From Pyrinomonadaceae bacterium (GTDB lineage Bacteria > Acidobacteriota > Blastocatellia > Pyrinomonadales > Pyrinomonadaceae), in assembly GCA_025929655.1 (NCBI GenBank), contig JAICPV010000062.1:1-9087 (forward strand): 9,087 bases of DNA. Reading direction: 5' to 3'. The notes beneath the pieces were generated by a model. The model worked only from the letters and a program-made list of their open reading frames with translations. It did no database searches and was not told where the DNA came from. The position numbers and the translations under genes were made by a program. Shown in pieces: positions 1 through 7,040 of this stretch (position 1 is its first letter; each line of letters starts with the position of its first letter).

Positions 1-1362
1 GATATAGAAGACGCGGAGATACGCTTTAACGCTTTCATAGCGGAGGCGTACAGCCTCTCGGAATTTGACGGGCTGATCGAATCGGACATTTTCGAGCGGT
101 TCCGCGAGTTCAAACGCGATCTCGGCGATCTTTATTTCACCCCCGAATGCGTCGCGGCCGCCGTCGAATGCAACATCACTGTAGGCCGCACATTCGACTC
201 GCTGATGGCGGTGATGAACTCGCGGCTGAACCAGCACCTGGGTGAGAAGATCGACTTCGCGGGAGCCTTGATCGACGGCTCGCTCGAGGGCAAGTCGTCG
301 CTCGTCGACCTGCTTGCCGGGATGTCGGGCGAAGCCGCTCCCATTGAAGGAAATTCCGACATTGCGCTCCTTCGCAGTTTCCTCGAACGGGCTGCGACTG
401 CCAGGTTGACGCCTGTTGAAGATGCACCCGCTGAACCGGAAAACGATACGGAAGAAACCGAAGCAGCGGAGATTTCGACGGTCGTTTCGATCAAACAGCG
501 CCTGGCAGCCGAGCTCGAGACGATCTCACAGGCGCAGCCCGACACTTACGTGCTGCGTAGTTATATGTCCCGCTCGGAAACGCTGGACCGTCTCGATCTG
601 AATGATTTTCTTTTCGAGGAAAGCGGCGAACCGTACGTGCTTGGACGCCGCGCACTCGCGGCGATTCTGTGCCTGGAGGAATTCAAAGATAACGATCTGA
701 AAGGCGGCTCGACGCTGGAACCGGAGATAACGGACGAGATCGTTGCGATCCTGAATTTTGCGGAAAACATCGGTGACGATCTTGCCGAAGAACTTAACTC
801 GGTCGAGCGCGAATCGCAGCATCGCCTGTTGATGGTTTCGAACCGGCTTCTCAGCAGCCGGCTTCAGGTAGAACGTGCCGTCGTTCGTTTCACTGCTCCC
901 GTTATCGAGCCGGAACCGGAGCCGGCCGTTGAAGCAAAGCCGCCGTCTGAGCCGATGGAGATCACGCGTGCGCCGCTTCGCGAAGCCAATCGCTGGCTGA
1001 TGGCGTTGACGGTTTTGGTCACGCTGGTCTGCGGCTCGATCCTGCTTTTCTCCGGTCAAAACAGCAATGCCGCACCCGAGGCAGACGGTATCGAGGAAGT
1101 GAATATCGCCCGGCTTCCGTTACCGGAACACCTTGCCCACGCGTTCCGAAAAGACAACACGCTTTTCATCACAGCCAAGGAAAGCTGGGGCAAGCTTCCG
1201 GACGACAATAAGAAAAAGACCCTGCAGAAGATGGTGGAACTGGAACTGCGAAAGCCGCTTTACAACGTGATCGTGATCGGGCCGAACGGGCAGCCGATGG
1301 GCGACATATCTTCAGAGGGTGCGGTGATCCACGAAGAGGCGCCGCCCACAACGGAAAAGTAA
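1..1362 (+). CDS. 5'-truncated single-pass membrane protein of unknown function
   Basis: The frame is open from the first base of the window to the TAA at 1360-1362, so the start codon lies upstream and 453 residues are visible. I do not recognise a family. Numbering from the first visible codon, residues 1-310 are a hydrophilic, mostly helical-looking, acidic region. It contains two Glu/Pro-rich linkers, near residues 140-157 and 301-320. A single hydrophobic segment follows at about 332-351 (starting RWLMALTVLVTLV). The last 100 residues, with the stretch NVIVIGPNGQPMGD, would lie on the other side of the membrane. The long N-terminal part without a visible signal peptide suggests a large cytoplasmic portion and a small extracytoplasmic tail, but this topology is inferred. 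An internal ATG at 205 is unlikely to be the start because the upstream codons read as equally good protein. The gene is convergent with the next one, with 2 bp between the stop codons. Confidence 0.8.
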   Translation, partial: DIEDAEIRFNAFIAEAYSLSEFDGLIESDIFERFREFKRDLGDLYFTPECVAAAVECNITVGRTFDSLMAVMNSRLNQHLGEKIDFAGALIDGSLEGKSSLVDLLAGMSGEAAPIEGNSDIALLRSFLERAATARLTPVEDAPAEPENDTEETEAAEISTVVSIKQRLAAELETISQAQPDTYVLRSYMSRSETLDRLDLNDFLFEESGEPYVLGRRALAAILCLEEFKDNDLKGGSTLEPEITDEIVAILNFAENIGDDLAEELNSVERESQHRLLMVSNRLLSSRLQVERAVVRFTAPVIEPEPEPAVEAKPPSEPMEITRAPLREANRWLMALTVLVTLVCGSILLFSGQNSNAAPEADGIEEVNIARLPLPEHLAHAFRKDNTLFITAKESWGKLPDDNKKKTLQKMVELELRKPLYNVIVIGPNGQPMGDISSEGAVIHEEAPPTTEK

Positions 1363-1364
1363 AT

Positions 1365-2537
1365 TCACGCGGCCAGAGAGGTTTCGCGCTTTGGAAGTAA
1401 AGAAGCAATTTCGCGGATGATCTGTTCGGTGGAGTCAGGCATCGAAAGGTCCGCCGCGGCCGCTTTCATTTTGCGATATTTATCGGTGTCCTCGATCAGC
1501 GAGCGAATGGTCGGGACAATATCAGCCGAGCGCTTCAGCAAGATCCCTGCACCTCGAGTTGAGATCAATTTCACCGTACCTGCTTCCTGGGGCATCGGCG
1601 GTGTCGTGATGTCCGCTATTATCGGCAGGCGGCATGCAAGGGCTTCGAACGTGGTCAAACCGCCCAGCTTGGAGACCATCACGTTTGCCGAGTGCATCAG
1701 TTTCTCGATCTCGTCGGAATAACCGATCACCTTTACCGGGAACTTCGCGGATCGCGCGATCTCTTCAGCTTCAAGCCGCAGCTCCTCGTTCTTCCCGGCA
1801 AGAAAGATCGCCTGAACATCGAGTTCTCCGCGGACCAACTTACGAAATATCGCCGGGATATTGCCGCCGCCTATCCAGCCCGCGTTTACGAACACGGTGA
1901 ATTTATCCGGATCGAGCCCATATGCCCGACGAGCATCCTGGGCAACGGCTTCGGTGACTTCTCTGAATTTCGGGTGCAGCGGAAGCCCGGAAATGCGGAT
2001 GCGGCCTTCGGATACGCCGTAATCCATTAGCTGGCGTTTCGCGTCGTCGTTCGCCACCAGATAGAGCGAAACGTCGTCGCACGCCCAGCCCTTCCAAAAG
2101 CCGTAGCAGGGATCGGTCACAACCGTGACAAGCGGGATCTGGTCCGCAAGGTTCAGCTCCCGCAGGATGCGGCCGAAAATGTGCTGTGTCAGCGGATGCA
2201 CGCTGACCACTACATGCGGGCACCATTTCTCGAATTGGCCCTTAAGGTAGCCGATGCAGCGCTTTTGAAAAAATTCGCGCGTTTCGGGCCTTATCTTGTT
2301 CACGGCCCAGTAGAGATACTTCATCCAGCCCTGCTTATTGCGCAGTACCCAGTTGTAAAACGAAACGAGCCGGTCGGTCAGATGGTGTGATTCTTCGGCG
2401 GCCCGCATCACCCGAACGGCAACCGATTCGCCGTGCCAAAAACGCTGTAGTCCGACTGCAATAGCTTGCGCCGCGCTCTTGTGCCCGCCGCCGGTGTCGG
2501 ATGAAATGATCAGGATCTTTGGGGTATTTTGCTGCAT
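1365..2537 (-). CDS. MGDG synthase / MurG-like (GT28) glycosyltransferase
   Basis: This 390-residue protein has the two-domain layout of the monogalactosyldiacylglycerol synthase and processive diacylglycerol glucosyltransferase family. The N-terminal part has the glycine-rich acceptor-side motif SSDTGGGHKSAAQAI (residues 12-26) and PLVTVVTDPCYGFW. The C-terminal part resembles Glyco_tran_28_C, with NAGWIGGGNI, then SKLGGLTTFEALACRLPII and PQEAGTVKLI, the usual nucleotide-sugar contact region. Members transfer a sugar from a UDP-sugar to diacylglycerol or another lipid at the cytoplasmic face of the membrane; the exact sugar and acceptor cannot be read from sequence. Length is typical for the family. 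The ATG at 2537 is the only good start and has no recognisable Shine-Dalgarno sequence; the terminal helix of the structured element at 2545-2775 ends 7 nt before it. It lies downstream of the radical SAM gene on the same strand and may be co-transcribed with it. Confidence 0.88.
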   Translation of the reverse strand: MQQNTPKILIISSDTGGGHKSAAQAIAVGLQRFWHGESVAVRVMRAAEESHHLTDRLVSFYNWVLRNKQGWMKYLYWAVNKIRPETREFFQKRCIGYLKGQFEKWCPHVVVSVHPLTQHIFGRILRELNLADQIPLVTVVTDPCYGFWKGWACDDVSLYLVANDDAKRQLMDYGVSEGRIRISGLPLHPKFREVTEAVAQDARRAYGLDPDKFTVFVNAGWIGGGNIPAIFRKLVRGELDVQAIFLAGKNEELRLEAEEIARSAKFPVKVIGYSDEIEKLMHSANVMVSKLGGLTTFEALACRLPIIADITTPPMPQEAGTVKLISTRGAGILLKRSADIVPTIRSLIEDTDKYRKMKAAAADLSMPDSTEQIIREIASLLPKRETSLAA

Positions 2538-2544
2538 CGAAGGT

Positions 2545-2775
2545 TTTTGGTGTGGTGGGATTTCAACCCACTTGCGGCGCTCTCGCTCACAGTTTTTCGG
2601 ATTTAGTCACCGGCGTTTCAGCGTTCTGTTCTTCGCCGGATCGTGAGCCAAGTCCTCTAAAGAGCTGTCCGGTTTAGCCCCGGTGAGTAACGCATCTCAT
2701 CGCGCTCGCTGACTTCATATTGGGCTGTTAGGCCCACCTCTCACTCATGCGGTTCGCACCCGCTGCACACCAAAA
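2545..2775 (-). repeat. Structured intergenic element with 10-bp inverted termini (MITE-like unit or cis-regulatory RNA)
   Basis: The element almost fills the gap between the radical SAM stop and the glycosyltransferase start. Its ends are perfect inverted repeats, TTTTGGTGTG (2545-2554) and CACACCAAAA (2766-2775). The match extends to CGAA/TTCG outside, with a 3-nt insertion on one side. Directly inside each end is a hairpin with a 7-nt loop: GTGGG/CCCAC at 2555-2571 and GCGG/CCGC at 2749-2763. Further stems are TGGGC/GCCCA (2721-2736), CCGG/CCGG (2669-2683), and nested GCTCAC/GTGAGC (2585-2590/2643-2648) around CCGGCG/CGCCGG (2610-2615/2634-2639). A long-range GTGAG/CTCAC pair joins 2683-2687 and 2740-2744. 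There is no open frame of note. It matches no riboswitch or RNA class I can recall. It could be a small non-autonomous mobile element of the ERIC or IS200/605-relic kind, or an RNA leader; the strand is assigned only by the flanking genes. Confidence 0.45.
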
Positions 2776-2781
2776 TTCGAC

Positions 2782-3942
2782 CTATGCTTTAAGAGCTATC
2801 TCACGAGCTGCGGCGAAACCGCCTTCTTTTGCCGCTTTTCGCATATCGCGTTCGAGCTTTTTGATCTTGATCAGATGCCCAGCATTGAAAGGCAGCGAAG
2901 GATAGTAGCAATTCGATTCGTGCGTACAGTAGCAGCCGGCAGCGGCTTCCTTCCGCCTTTCCTTCATCAGTTCTGTGCCCCAGGCCGCCTGGAAGTTCCA
3001 ATCGTAATCGCGAAGATTCAAAACGTCTGTCTTGTTCTCGCATGATGAAAGCGCGCCCGTATCGTAAATGACCGCGCCGGCGCTGCCGGCATAACATTTC
3101 AATTGGGCTTTGTTCTCTTCCTTCGTTTTGGCGATCACGTCGTGCATATAGATGTCGACGGCCGCCTTGAACATCCCGGACTTGCCGCCGTAATGATTTT
3201 TGAGCGCCGCGTTCCGCGTATCGTCGAGGATCATCTGCGACAACTGAGCGTAACGTTGGTGGTCGAAATTCAATTCGTTCGGGTCCGCGGACGGCGGGCG
3301 GATATAGTTGATGTTCACCTTGTCTGGTTTCAGATCGAATTTGAGGAAATCGTACCAGTCGAAGATGGTGTCCTCATTCGAATGCATTACGCACGTGCAG
3401 GTTTGGATATCCAGCCGCGGATATTGCTCTTTCTTCATCTGCTGTAGCGTACGAGCGGTATGGATCGCCTTGTCCCAGCTTCCCTCTTTGCGCCGGATCT
3501 TTTCGTGCGCGTCCTTCATCCCGTCGATCCCGAGAGCGACGCTGACATTAAGGTTTGGACATTCGTCCATTATCCGGGCCACATCCGGGAAGATACGCTG
3601 ATGGATCTGTCCATTGGACATCAGGTAAACGGAGTCGAGCTTGTTGTTTTCGTAAAACGATCTGACGATCTCCGGCAGGTCCTTTCGCGTGAACGGCTCG
3701 CCGCCGGCAAGTACGAGCACGCCCAGATTCCCGCCCAGCGTCTCCGAGATCCGTGCGATCTCGTGCGCCTTCATCTGCAGCTTCTTTCGCGGCCGGTCGT
3801 CGAGCTCTTCGGTAAAAAAGCAGTGTGTACATCGCATGTCGCAGACGCTTGTCACCAAAATGTTCAGGAAAACCGGCGATATCGGCCTGCCAACTATAAT
3901 GCTGGCGTACCGCTTGAAAATTTCTTTTGTTGCAAAATCCAT
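2782..3942 (-). CDS. Radical SAM enzyme with SPASM-like C-terminus
   Basis: The 386-residue protein has the radical SAM cluster motif CDMRCTHC (Cys34, Cys38, Cys41), which binds the [4Fe-4S] cluster that cleaves S-adenosylmethionine. The SAM-contact motif GGEP follows at 80-83, inside LVLAGGEPFTRKDLPEI. The C-terminal part has further cysteines at 283, 301, 337, 339 and 345. The spacing from Cys283 to Gly296 to Cys301 fits the SPASM pattern CX9-15GX4C, and CYCTHESNC gives a CXCX5C cluster, so one or more auxiliary Fe-S clusters are likely. SPASM proteins modify peptides, sugars or small molecules; HpnH-like and lipid-modifying radical SAM enzymes are other possibilities. The substrate is unknown. 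The ATG at 3942 is preceded by AAGGGA at a suitable distance. The next gene downstream is a lipid-type glycosyltransferase, which hints at a lipid or glycolipid substrate, but this is only context. Confidence 0.85.
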   Translation of the reverse strand: MDFATKEIFKRYASIIVGRPISPVFLNILVTSVCDMRCTHCFFTEELDDRPRKKLQMKAHEIARISETLGGNLGVLVLAGGEPFTRKDLPEIVRSFYENNKLDSVYLMSNGQIHQRIFPDVARIMDECPNLNVSVALGIDGMKDAHEKIRRKEGSWDKAIHTARTLQQMKKEQYPRLDIQTCTCVMHSNEDTIFDWYDFLKFDLKPDKVNINYIRPPSADPNELNFDHQRYAQLSQMILDDTRNAALKNHYGGKSGMFKAAVDIYMHDVIAKTKEENKAQLKCYAGSAGAVIYDTGALSSCENKTDVLNLRDYDWNFQAAWGTELMKERRKEAAAGCYCTHESNCYYPSLPFNAGHLIKIKKLERDMRKAAKEGGFAAAREIALKA

Positions 3943-4225
3943 TATTAGTCCCTTTTATAGGCCAGAGCTTAGATGCGAGAGGCACTCCGCCAGGTTCCAA
4001 TTTATCGTATTTCCCGGGAATATGGAATTTACGTGGCTGATCGTGCCTGCAAGCTCTGCAAAAAAATGTTTCCGCCAGTTTAGCAATGTGCTAAGCTTGC
4101 AAGGTTTATTGCGAGGGCCGACCGAATGCCGCCTAAGTTTCGCGTATCGGGGTAAGTCGGCCGCCCGCACTTCGAACAGCCCGCAGCTTCTTATAAAGCG
4201 TCTATTCCAAGAGGTCAAAACGAAT
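3943..4225. other. Divergent intergenic region with nested inverted repeats
   Basis: This 283-bp gap separates the radical SAM gene (leftward) from the small secreted protein (rightward) and should hold both promoters. It contains the palindrome TTCCCGGGAA at about 4013-4022. An 8-bp inverted repeat TGCAAGCT/AGCTTGCA (4048-4055/4094-4101) overlaps a short hairpin, TTAGC/GCTAA (4080-4084/4090-4094). A 7-bp pair GGCCGAC/GTCGGCC lies at 4116-4122/4156-4162. None has a T-tract that would make it an intrinsic terminator. I see no convincing gene: the frames here are shadows or upstream extensions of neighbours. Confidence 0.4.
4192..4197 (+). promoter_or_regulatory. Candidate -10 box upstream of the small secreted protein
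   Basis: TATAAA lies 28 bp before the start codon at 4226, which would give a leader of about 20 nt that still includes the GAGGT ribosome binding site at 4211-4215. The only -35-like hexamer nearby is TTCGAA (4171-4176), at a short 15-bp spacing, so the assignment is weak. Confidence 0.25.
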
Positions 4226-4657
4226 ATGCGACGAATGCATCTTTTTGCCGCTTTGCTTTTAACAATTGTGTTCATTTCCCCCTTATTTTCCTCGAATTCA
4301 AAGGTTCGATCGGCGAAGCAAACGCTGGTGACGCGATCGAAAGTCGTTGATCGAGTTTCGATAACGCAAAATCCGGAGAAGGCAAACGTCTCTGTCGCAG
4401 GTAAGGTCAAGACCCCGGAAGGCCGCCCGATAAAAGGGGCATATATCGTGATCCGGGACGCGAGCACTAATGATGTGGTTCGTTCGGCATACTCATCGTC
4501 GTTCGGTTTTTACCGCCTCGATCAGATCGAAACCGGCAAGACGTATGTTTTGAGCATCACGCACCGCCGATATCTTTTCGCACTTCCGGCACAATTGCTG
4601 GAAATAAACGAGGAGCGTTCGGGCGTGGATTTTACCGGCGAACCGAGCGACGAGTAA
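4226..4657 (+). CDS. Small secreted protein with carboxypeptidase regulatory-like domain
   Basis: This is a 143-residue protein. The N-terminus, MRRMHLFAALLLTIVFISPL, is a basic stretch plus hydrophobic core typical of a signal peptide or N-terminal anchor. Residues about 54-130 resemble a single CarboxypepD_reg (transthyretin-like, Ig-fold) domain: a GKVKTPEGRPIKGAYIVI strand pair, then SSFGFYRLDQIETGKTYVLSI. Such domains are non-catalytic and usually act as adhesion or carbohydrate-binding modules on secreted or surface proteins. Here the domain stands alone. The frame is open further upstream to 3689, but GAGGT at 4211-4215 is 10 nt before the ATG at 4226 and the signal sequence begins there, so I choose that start. 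A second ATG at 4235 is possible. It lies upstream of, and in the same direction as, the M43 protease, which has its own promoter-like region. Confidence 0.72.
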   Translation: MRRMHLFAALLLTIVFISPLFSSNSKVRSAKQTLVTRSKVVDRVSITQNPEKANVSVAGKVKTPEGRPIKGAYIVIRDASTNDVVRSAYSSSFGFYRLDQIETGKTYVLSITHRRYLFALPAQLLEINEERSGVDFTGEPSDE

Positions 4658-4672
4658 CCTTTTTTTCGTCGC
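4647..4672 (+). other. 7-bp inverted repeat spanning the stop codon of the secreted-domain gene
   Basis: GCGACGA (4647-4653) pairs with TCGTCGC (4666-4672). The TAA stop and a run of seven T residues fall in the 12-nt loop. Because the T-run is in the loop and not after the stem, this is not a standard intrinsic terminator on either strand. Confidence 0.3.
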
Positions 4673-4685
4673 CCAAATCGTATAT

Positions 4686-4713
4686 TTGTTCATTTTGCTG
4701 AACATGCTATATT
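4686..4713 (+). promoter_or_regulatory. Candidate sigma-70-type promoter of the M43 protease gene
   Basis: TTGTTC (4686-4691) and TATATT (4708-4713) are separated by 16 bp in a strongly AT-rich stretch about 93 bp before the GTG start at 4806. An inverted repeat GTTCA-N6-TGAAC (4688-4692/4699-4703) overlaps the -35 box and spacer, where a repressor could bind. The promoter is inferred from similarity to consensus only. Confidence 0.4.
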
Positions 4714-4776
4714 GTTTTGCACTTTAATTTCGACCTGTATCTGATCGGCTCTAATTAACTTTTCGCTAATTAGTAT

Positions 4777-4790
4777 TTTTTACGTAAAAA
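4777..4790 (+). promoter_or_regulatory. 14-bp perfect palindrome in the protease leader
   Basis: TTTTTACGTAAAAA is a perfect palindrome ending 2 bp before the AGGAGGG ribosome binding site. Just upstream, CTAATTA (4751-4757) and CTAATTAG (4766-4773) form a direct repeat with self-complementary cores. The group looks like operator or protein-binding sequence; the palindrome has no loop, so it is more likely a DNA site than an RNA hairpin. Confidence 0.35.
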
Positions 4791-4792
4791 TC

Positions 4793-4799
4793 AGGAGGG
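4793..4799 (+). promoter_or_regulatory. Strong Shine-Dalgarno fixing a GTG start
   Basis: AGGAGGG lies 6 nt before the GTG at 4806. It is the best ribosome binding site on the plus strand of the window and supports GTG as the start of the protease gene. Confidence 0.75.
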
Positions 4800-4805
4800 T
4801 AAGTT

Positions 4806-5753
4806 GTGAATCGAAAGCTATTTTTAGGTGCTGCGGCGGTTTTCGCGGCAGCGGCATTGGTGGTTATTTCGATCGCGACCTCCGGCGCATACACCAGCGC
4901 TCAGGTCGAGATGAGGGACGACAATAATGGTCGGGATGACGAGGTCCGGGCTGCAAAAAAAGATCGGATAGAACGTTTCTGTCCGGTGAATCCGTCACCG
5001 GAAGAATTGGAAGTGATGGAGGCCGACTTTGCCGAAAGAATGCGAGAAATTGCGGAGATGCGGTTTCCTGAAGTAAACGGCGGTACGATCAATGTTTATT
5101 GGCATGTGATAAACAACGGCACGTCGCTTAGTCAGGGAAATATTCCAGATTCGCAGATAACAAGTCAAATCAACGTATTAAATGCCGCATTCGCACCGTG
5201 GGGCTGGTCCTTTAATCACGTTGCGACAACTCGAACCACCAATTCTAGCTGGTACACATGCAGCGGTGGATCTTGTGAAGGTCAAATGAAAAATGCCCTT
5301 CGGCAAGGTACCGCCGACGACCTGAATATATATTCGAACAACATGGGCGGAGGCCTGCTCGGCTGGGCCACGTTCCCGTCTAGTTACGCAAGTAATCCCA
5401 AGAACGACGGCGTTGTTATCCTGTATTCATCCGTTCCGGGTGGTTCAGCCGCTCCTTATAACCAAGGCGATACCGGCACGCACGAGGTCGGACATTGGAT
5501 GGGACTGTATCACACGTTCCAGGGTGGATGCGTGAAGCGCTCCACAGGCGGCGACGGCGTTGCCGACACGCCCGCCGAAAGATCGCCTGCTTACGGGTGC
5601 CCGGTTGGAAGAGATTCCTGCAGAAATATTTCTGGTCTTGATCCGATCAAGAATTTCATGGATTACACCGACGATGCTTGCATGGATCGGTTCAGTGCAG
5701 GACAGGACGCCAGAATGGACGGCATGTTTACCACCTACCGTTACGGAAAGTAA
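4806..5753 (+). CDS. Secreted M43-family zinc metalloprotease (cytophagalysin / pappalysin type)
   Basis: The 315-residue precursor begins with a signal peptide (MNRKLFLGAAAVFAAAALVV, probable cleavage after about residue 33). A charged 60-residue propeptide-like segment follows, then a catalytic domain of the metzincin M43 type. The zinc site is the full HEVGHWMGLYH (HEXXHXXGXXH): His226, Glu227, His230, Gly233 and His236. The Met-turn is NFMDYTDD with Met285. Several cysteines near the active site (GGCVKRS, GCPVGRDSC, DDACMDRF) match the disulfide-bonded pattern seen in family members. The protein ends soon after the Met-turn helix, with no C-terminal sorting or binding module, so it is a minimal secreted protease. 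Upstream are a candidate promoter, palindromes and a strong ribosome binding site; downstream is an intrinsic terminator, so it is probably a single-gene transcript. Confidence 0.9.
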   Translation: MNRKLFLGAAAVFAAAALVVISIATSGAYTSAQVEMRDDNNGRDDEVRAAKKDRIERFCPVNPSPEELEVMEADFAERMREIAEMRFPEVNGGTINVYWHVINNGTSLSQGNIPDSQITSQINVLNAAFAPWGWSFNHVATTRTTNSSWYTCSGGSCEGQMKNALRQGTADDLNIYSNNMGGGLLGWATFPSSYASNPKNDGVVILYSSVPGGSAAPYNQGDTGTHEVGHWMGLYHTFQGGCVKRSTGGDGVADTPAERSPAYGCPVGRDSCRNISGLDPIKNFMDYTDDACMDRFSAGQDARMDGMFTTYRYGK

Positions 5754-5775
5754 CCGATTTCGTAGCAAGAGAAAC

Positions 5776-5804
5776 GGCGCGGGCTTCGGCTCGCGTCTTT
5801 TTTT
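5776..5804 (+). terminator. Intrinsic terminator after the M43 protease gene
   Basis: A GC-rich stem of 9 pairs (5776-5784 with 5789-5797, two G-T wobbles) closes on a TTCG tetraloop and is followed directly by seven T residues (5798-5804). It lies 22 bp after the protease stop codon. Confidence 0.85.
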
Positions 5805-5831
5805 ATTTCGCGAGGGCGTTAGAATAGAAAT

Positions 5832-7040
5832 ATGTTCCGACGAATGTATTTCGACAACGCAGCGACAACGCCGGTCGATCCCGAGGTGCTCGACGCGATG
5901 CTTCCCTTTCTGAGGGAGAAGTTTGGGAACGCGTCGAGCATTCATTTCTTCGGGCAGGAAACCCGCGCGGCGGTCGATAAGGCCCGGCAGCAGGTTGCCG
6001 CCTTGATAAATGCCCGGCCAACTGAGGTGGTCTTTACATCCGGCGGGACCGAAGCAAACAATCTCGCCATCCGCGGGTTCGTTGAAGCGATCGTCGACAC
6101 ACGAGATGTGAAGCCGCATATCATCACTTCGGGGATCGAGCATCCGTCAGTCACCAACGTCGCCGAAGATCTCGAAAAAAAAGGCGTCGAAGTCACTTAC
6201 CTTCCAGTTTATGCTGACGGCATTGTCCGGATCGAAGATGTTGAGAACGCGCTTCGCGAAGCAACTGTCCTCATTTCTGTAATGGCCGCGAACAATGAGA
6301 TCGGGACGGTCCAGCCGATCGCTGAGATAGGCAAGTTTGTAAAGAACCTGCGTTCAACCGGGAGAAAGATCTGGTTTCACACGGATGCAGTACAAGCGGC
6401 TGGAAAGATCATGGTCGATGTCGAAGAGATCGCCTGCGACCTGCTTACCATCTCGGCGCATAAGATATATGCTCCCAAAGGGATCGGCGCGTTGTACGTT
6501 CGCCGCGGTACGCGGCTTCATCCGCAAAGCCTCGGCGGGCGGCAGGAACGCGGCATACGCGGCGGGACGGAATCGGTTCCTCTTATAGCAGCATTCGGAA
6601 AAGCCGCGGAATTGGCCTCGCAGCTCGTGGAAACCGACAGCAAAAGGCTTGGCGATCTTCGTGACGATTTCGAAAGCCGGATCTTCGAAAGATTCGGCGA
6701 CGCGATACTGAACGGAGACAGAACACGCCGATTGCCGAACATTTCCAACATCGCTTTTCCGGGGATAGAGGGCGAGGCGTTATTGATCAATTTGGATATG
6801 CAGGGGATCGCGGTCTCGACCGGTTCCGCATGTTCTTCGGGCTCGCTCGAACCGTCACCCGTGGTTCGAGCTTTGGGCGCTGACGATGCCCGCGCACGTT
6901 CGGCTATCCGCTTTAGCTTCGGAAAACAAAATACGGCCGACGAGGTCGACCGTATCCTGGAGGTACTGCCCGACGCGGTCGAGCGGTTGAGAAGTCTTTC
7001 GCCGTCGAAAACGGCGAGGTCCGAGAGTTCAGCAGCTTGA
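5832..7040 (+). CDS. Cysteine desulfurase (IscS/NifS family, PLP-dependent)
   Basis: The 402-residue protein is a class V aminotransferase-fold enzyme that removes sulfur from L-cysteine as an enzyme persulfide, for Fe-S cluster, tRNA thiolation or cofactor synthesis. Visible landmarks are YFDNAATTPVDPEV at the N-terminus, TSGGTEANNLAIRG near the phosphate-binding loop, HTDAVQAAGK (His183, Asp185, Gln188), the PLP lysine in SAHKIYAPKG (Lys211), GGRQERGIRGGTE, and the catalytic loop cysteine in TGSACSSGSLEPS (Cys334). Length and loop size fit the IscS/NifS group, not the SufS group. No iscR, iscU, sufE or thiI partner is in the window, so its specific role is open. ATG 5832 follows GAGGG at a long 15-nt spacing; ATG 5844 (MYFDNAATT) is an alternative. 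It overlaps the next gene tail-to-tail by 12 bp. Confidence 0.93.
   Translation: MFRRMYFDNAATTPVDPEVLDAMLPFLREKFGNASSIHFFGQETRAAVDKARQQVAALINARPTEVVFTSGGTEANNLAIRGFVEAIVDTRDVKPHIITSGIEHPSVTNVAEDLEKKGVEVTYLPVYADGIVRIEDVENALREATVLISVMAANNEIGTVQPIAEIGKFVKNLRSTGRKIWFHTDAVQAAGKIMVDVEEIACDLLTISAHKIYAPKGIGALYVRRGTRLHPQSLGGRQERGIRGGTESVPLIAAFGKAAELASQLVETDSKRLGDLRDDFESRIFERFGDAILNGDRTRRLPNISNIAFPGIEGEALLINLDMQGIAVSTGSACSSGSLEPSPVVRALGADDARARSAIRFSFGKQNTADEVDRILEVLPDAVERLRSLSPSKTARSESSAA

Noticed and set aside
526..1059. 177-codon minus-strand frame
   Set aside because: It is a shadow of the first plus-strand gene with Arg/Gln-rich, non-protein-like composition.
2555..2571. tRNA or tmRNA T-arm-like hairpin next to an acceptor-like helix, and a TTCGCAC loop at 2753-2759
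   Set aside because: There is no anticodon arm, no D-arm, no tag-peptide frame, and the T-loop lacks the normal sequence on the strand that would give a CCA end, so this is not a tRNA or tmRNA gene.
2682..2693. GGTGAGTAACGC, identical to a conserved 16S rRNA stretch
   Set aside because: The flanking sequence shows no rRNA similarity and the match is short, so it is coincidental.
2545..2775. Group II intron, RNase P RNA or retron msr-msd
   Set aside because: No domain V, no full RNase P core motifs in the right order, and no reverse transcriptase gene nearby.
3689..4657. 322-codon version of the secreted-domain gene
   Set aside because: The upstream part lies antisense to the radical SAM gene; the signal peptide and ribosome binding site support the start at 4226.
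5445..6143. 232-codon minus-strand frame
   Set aside because: It spans the protease end, the terminator and the cysteine desulfurase start on the opposite strand, and its translation is not protein-like.
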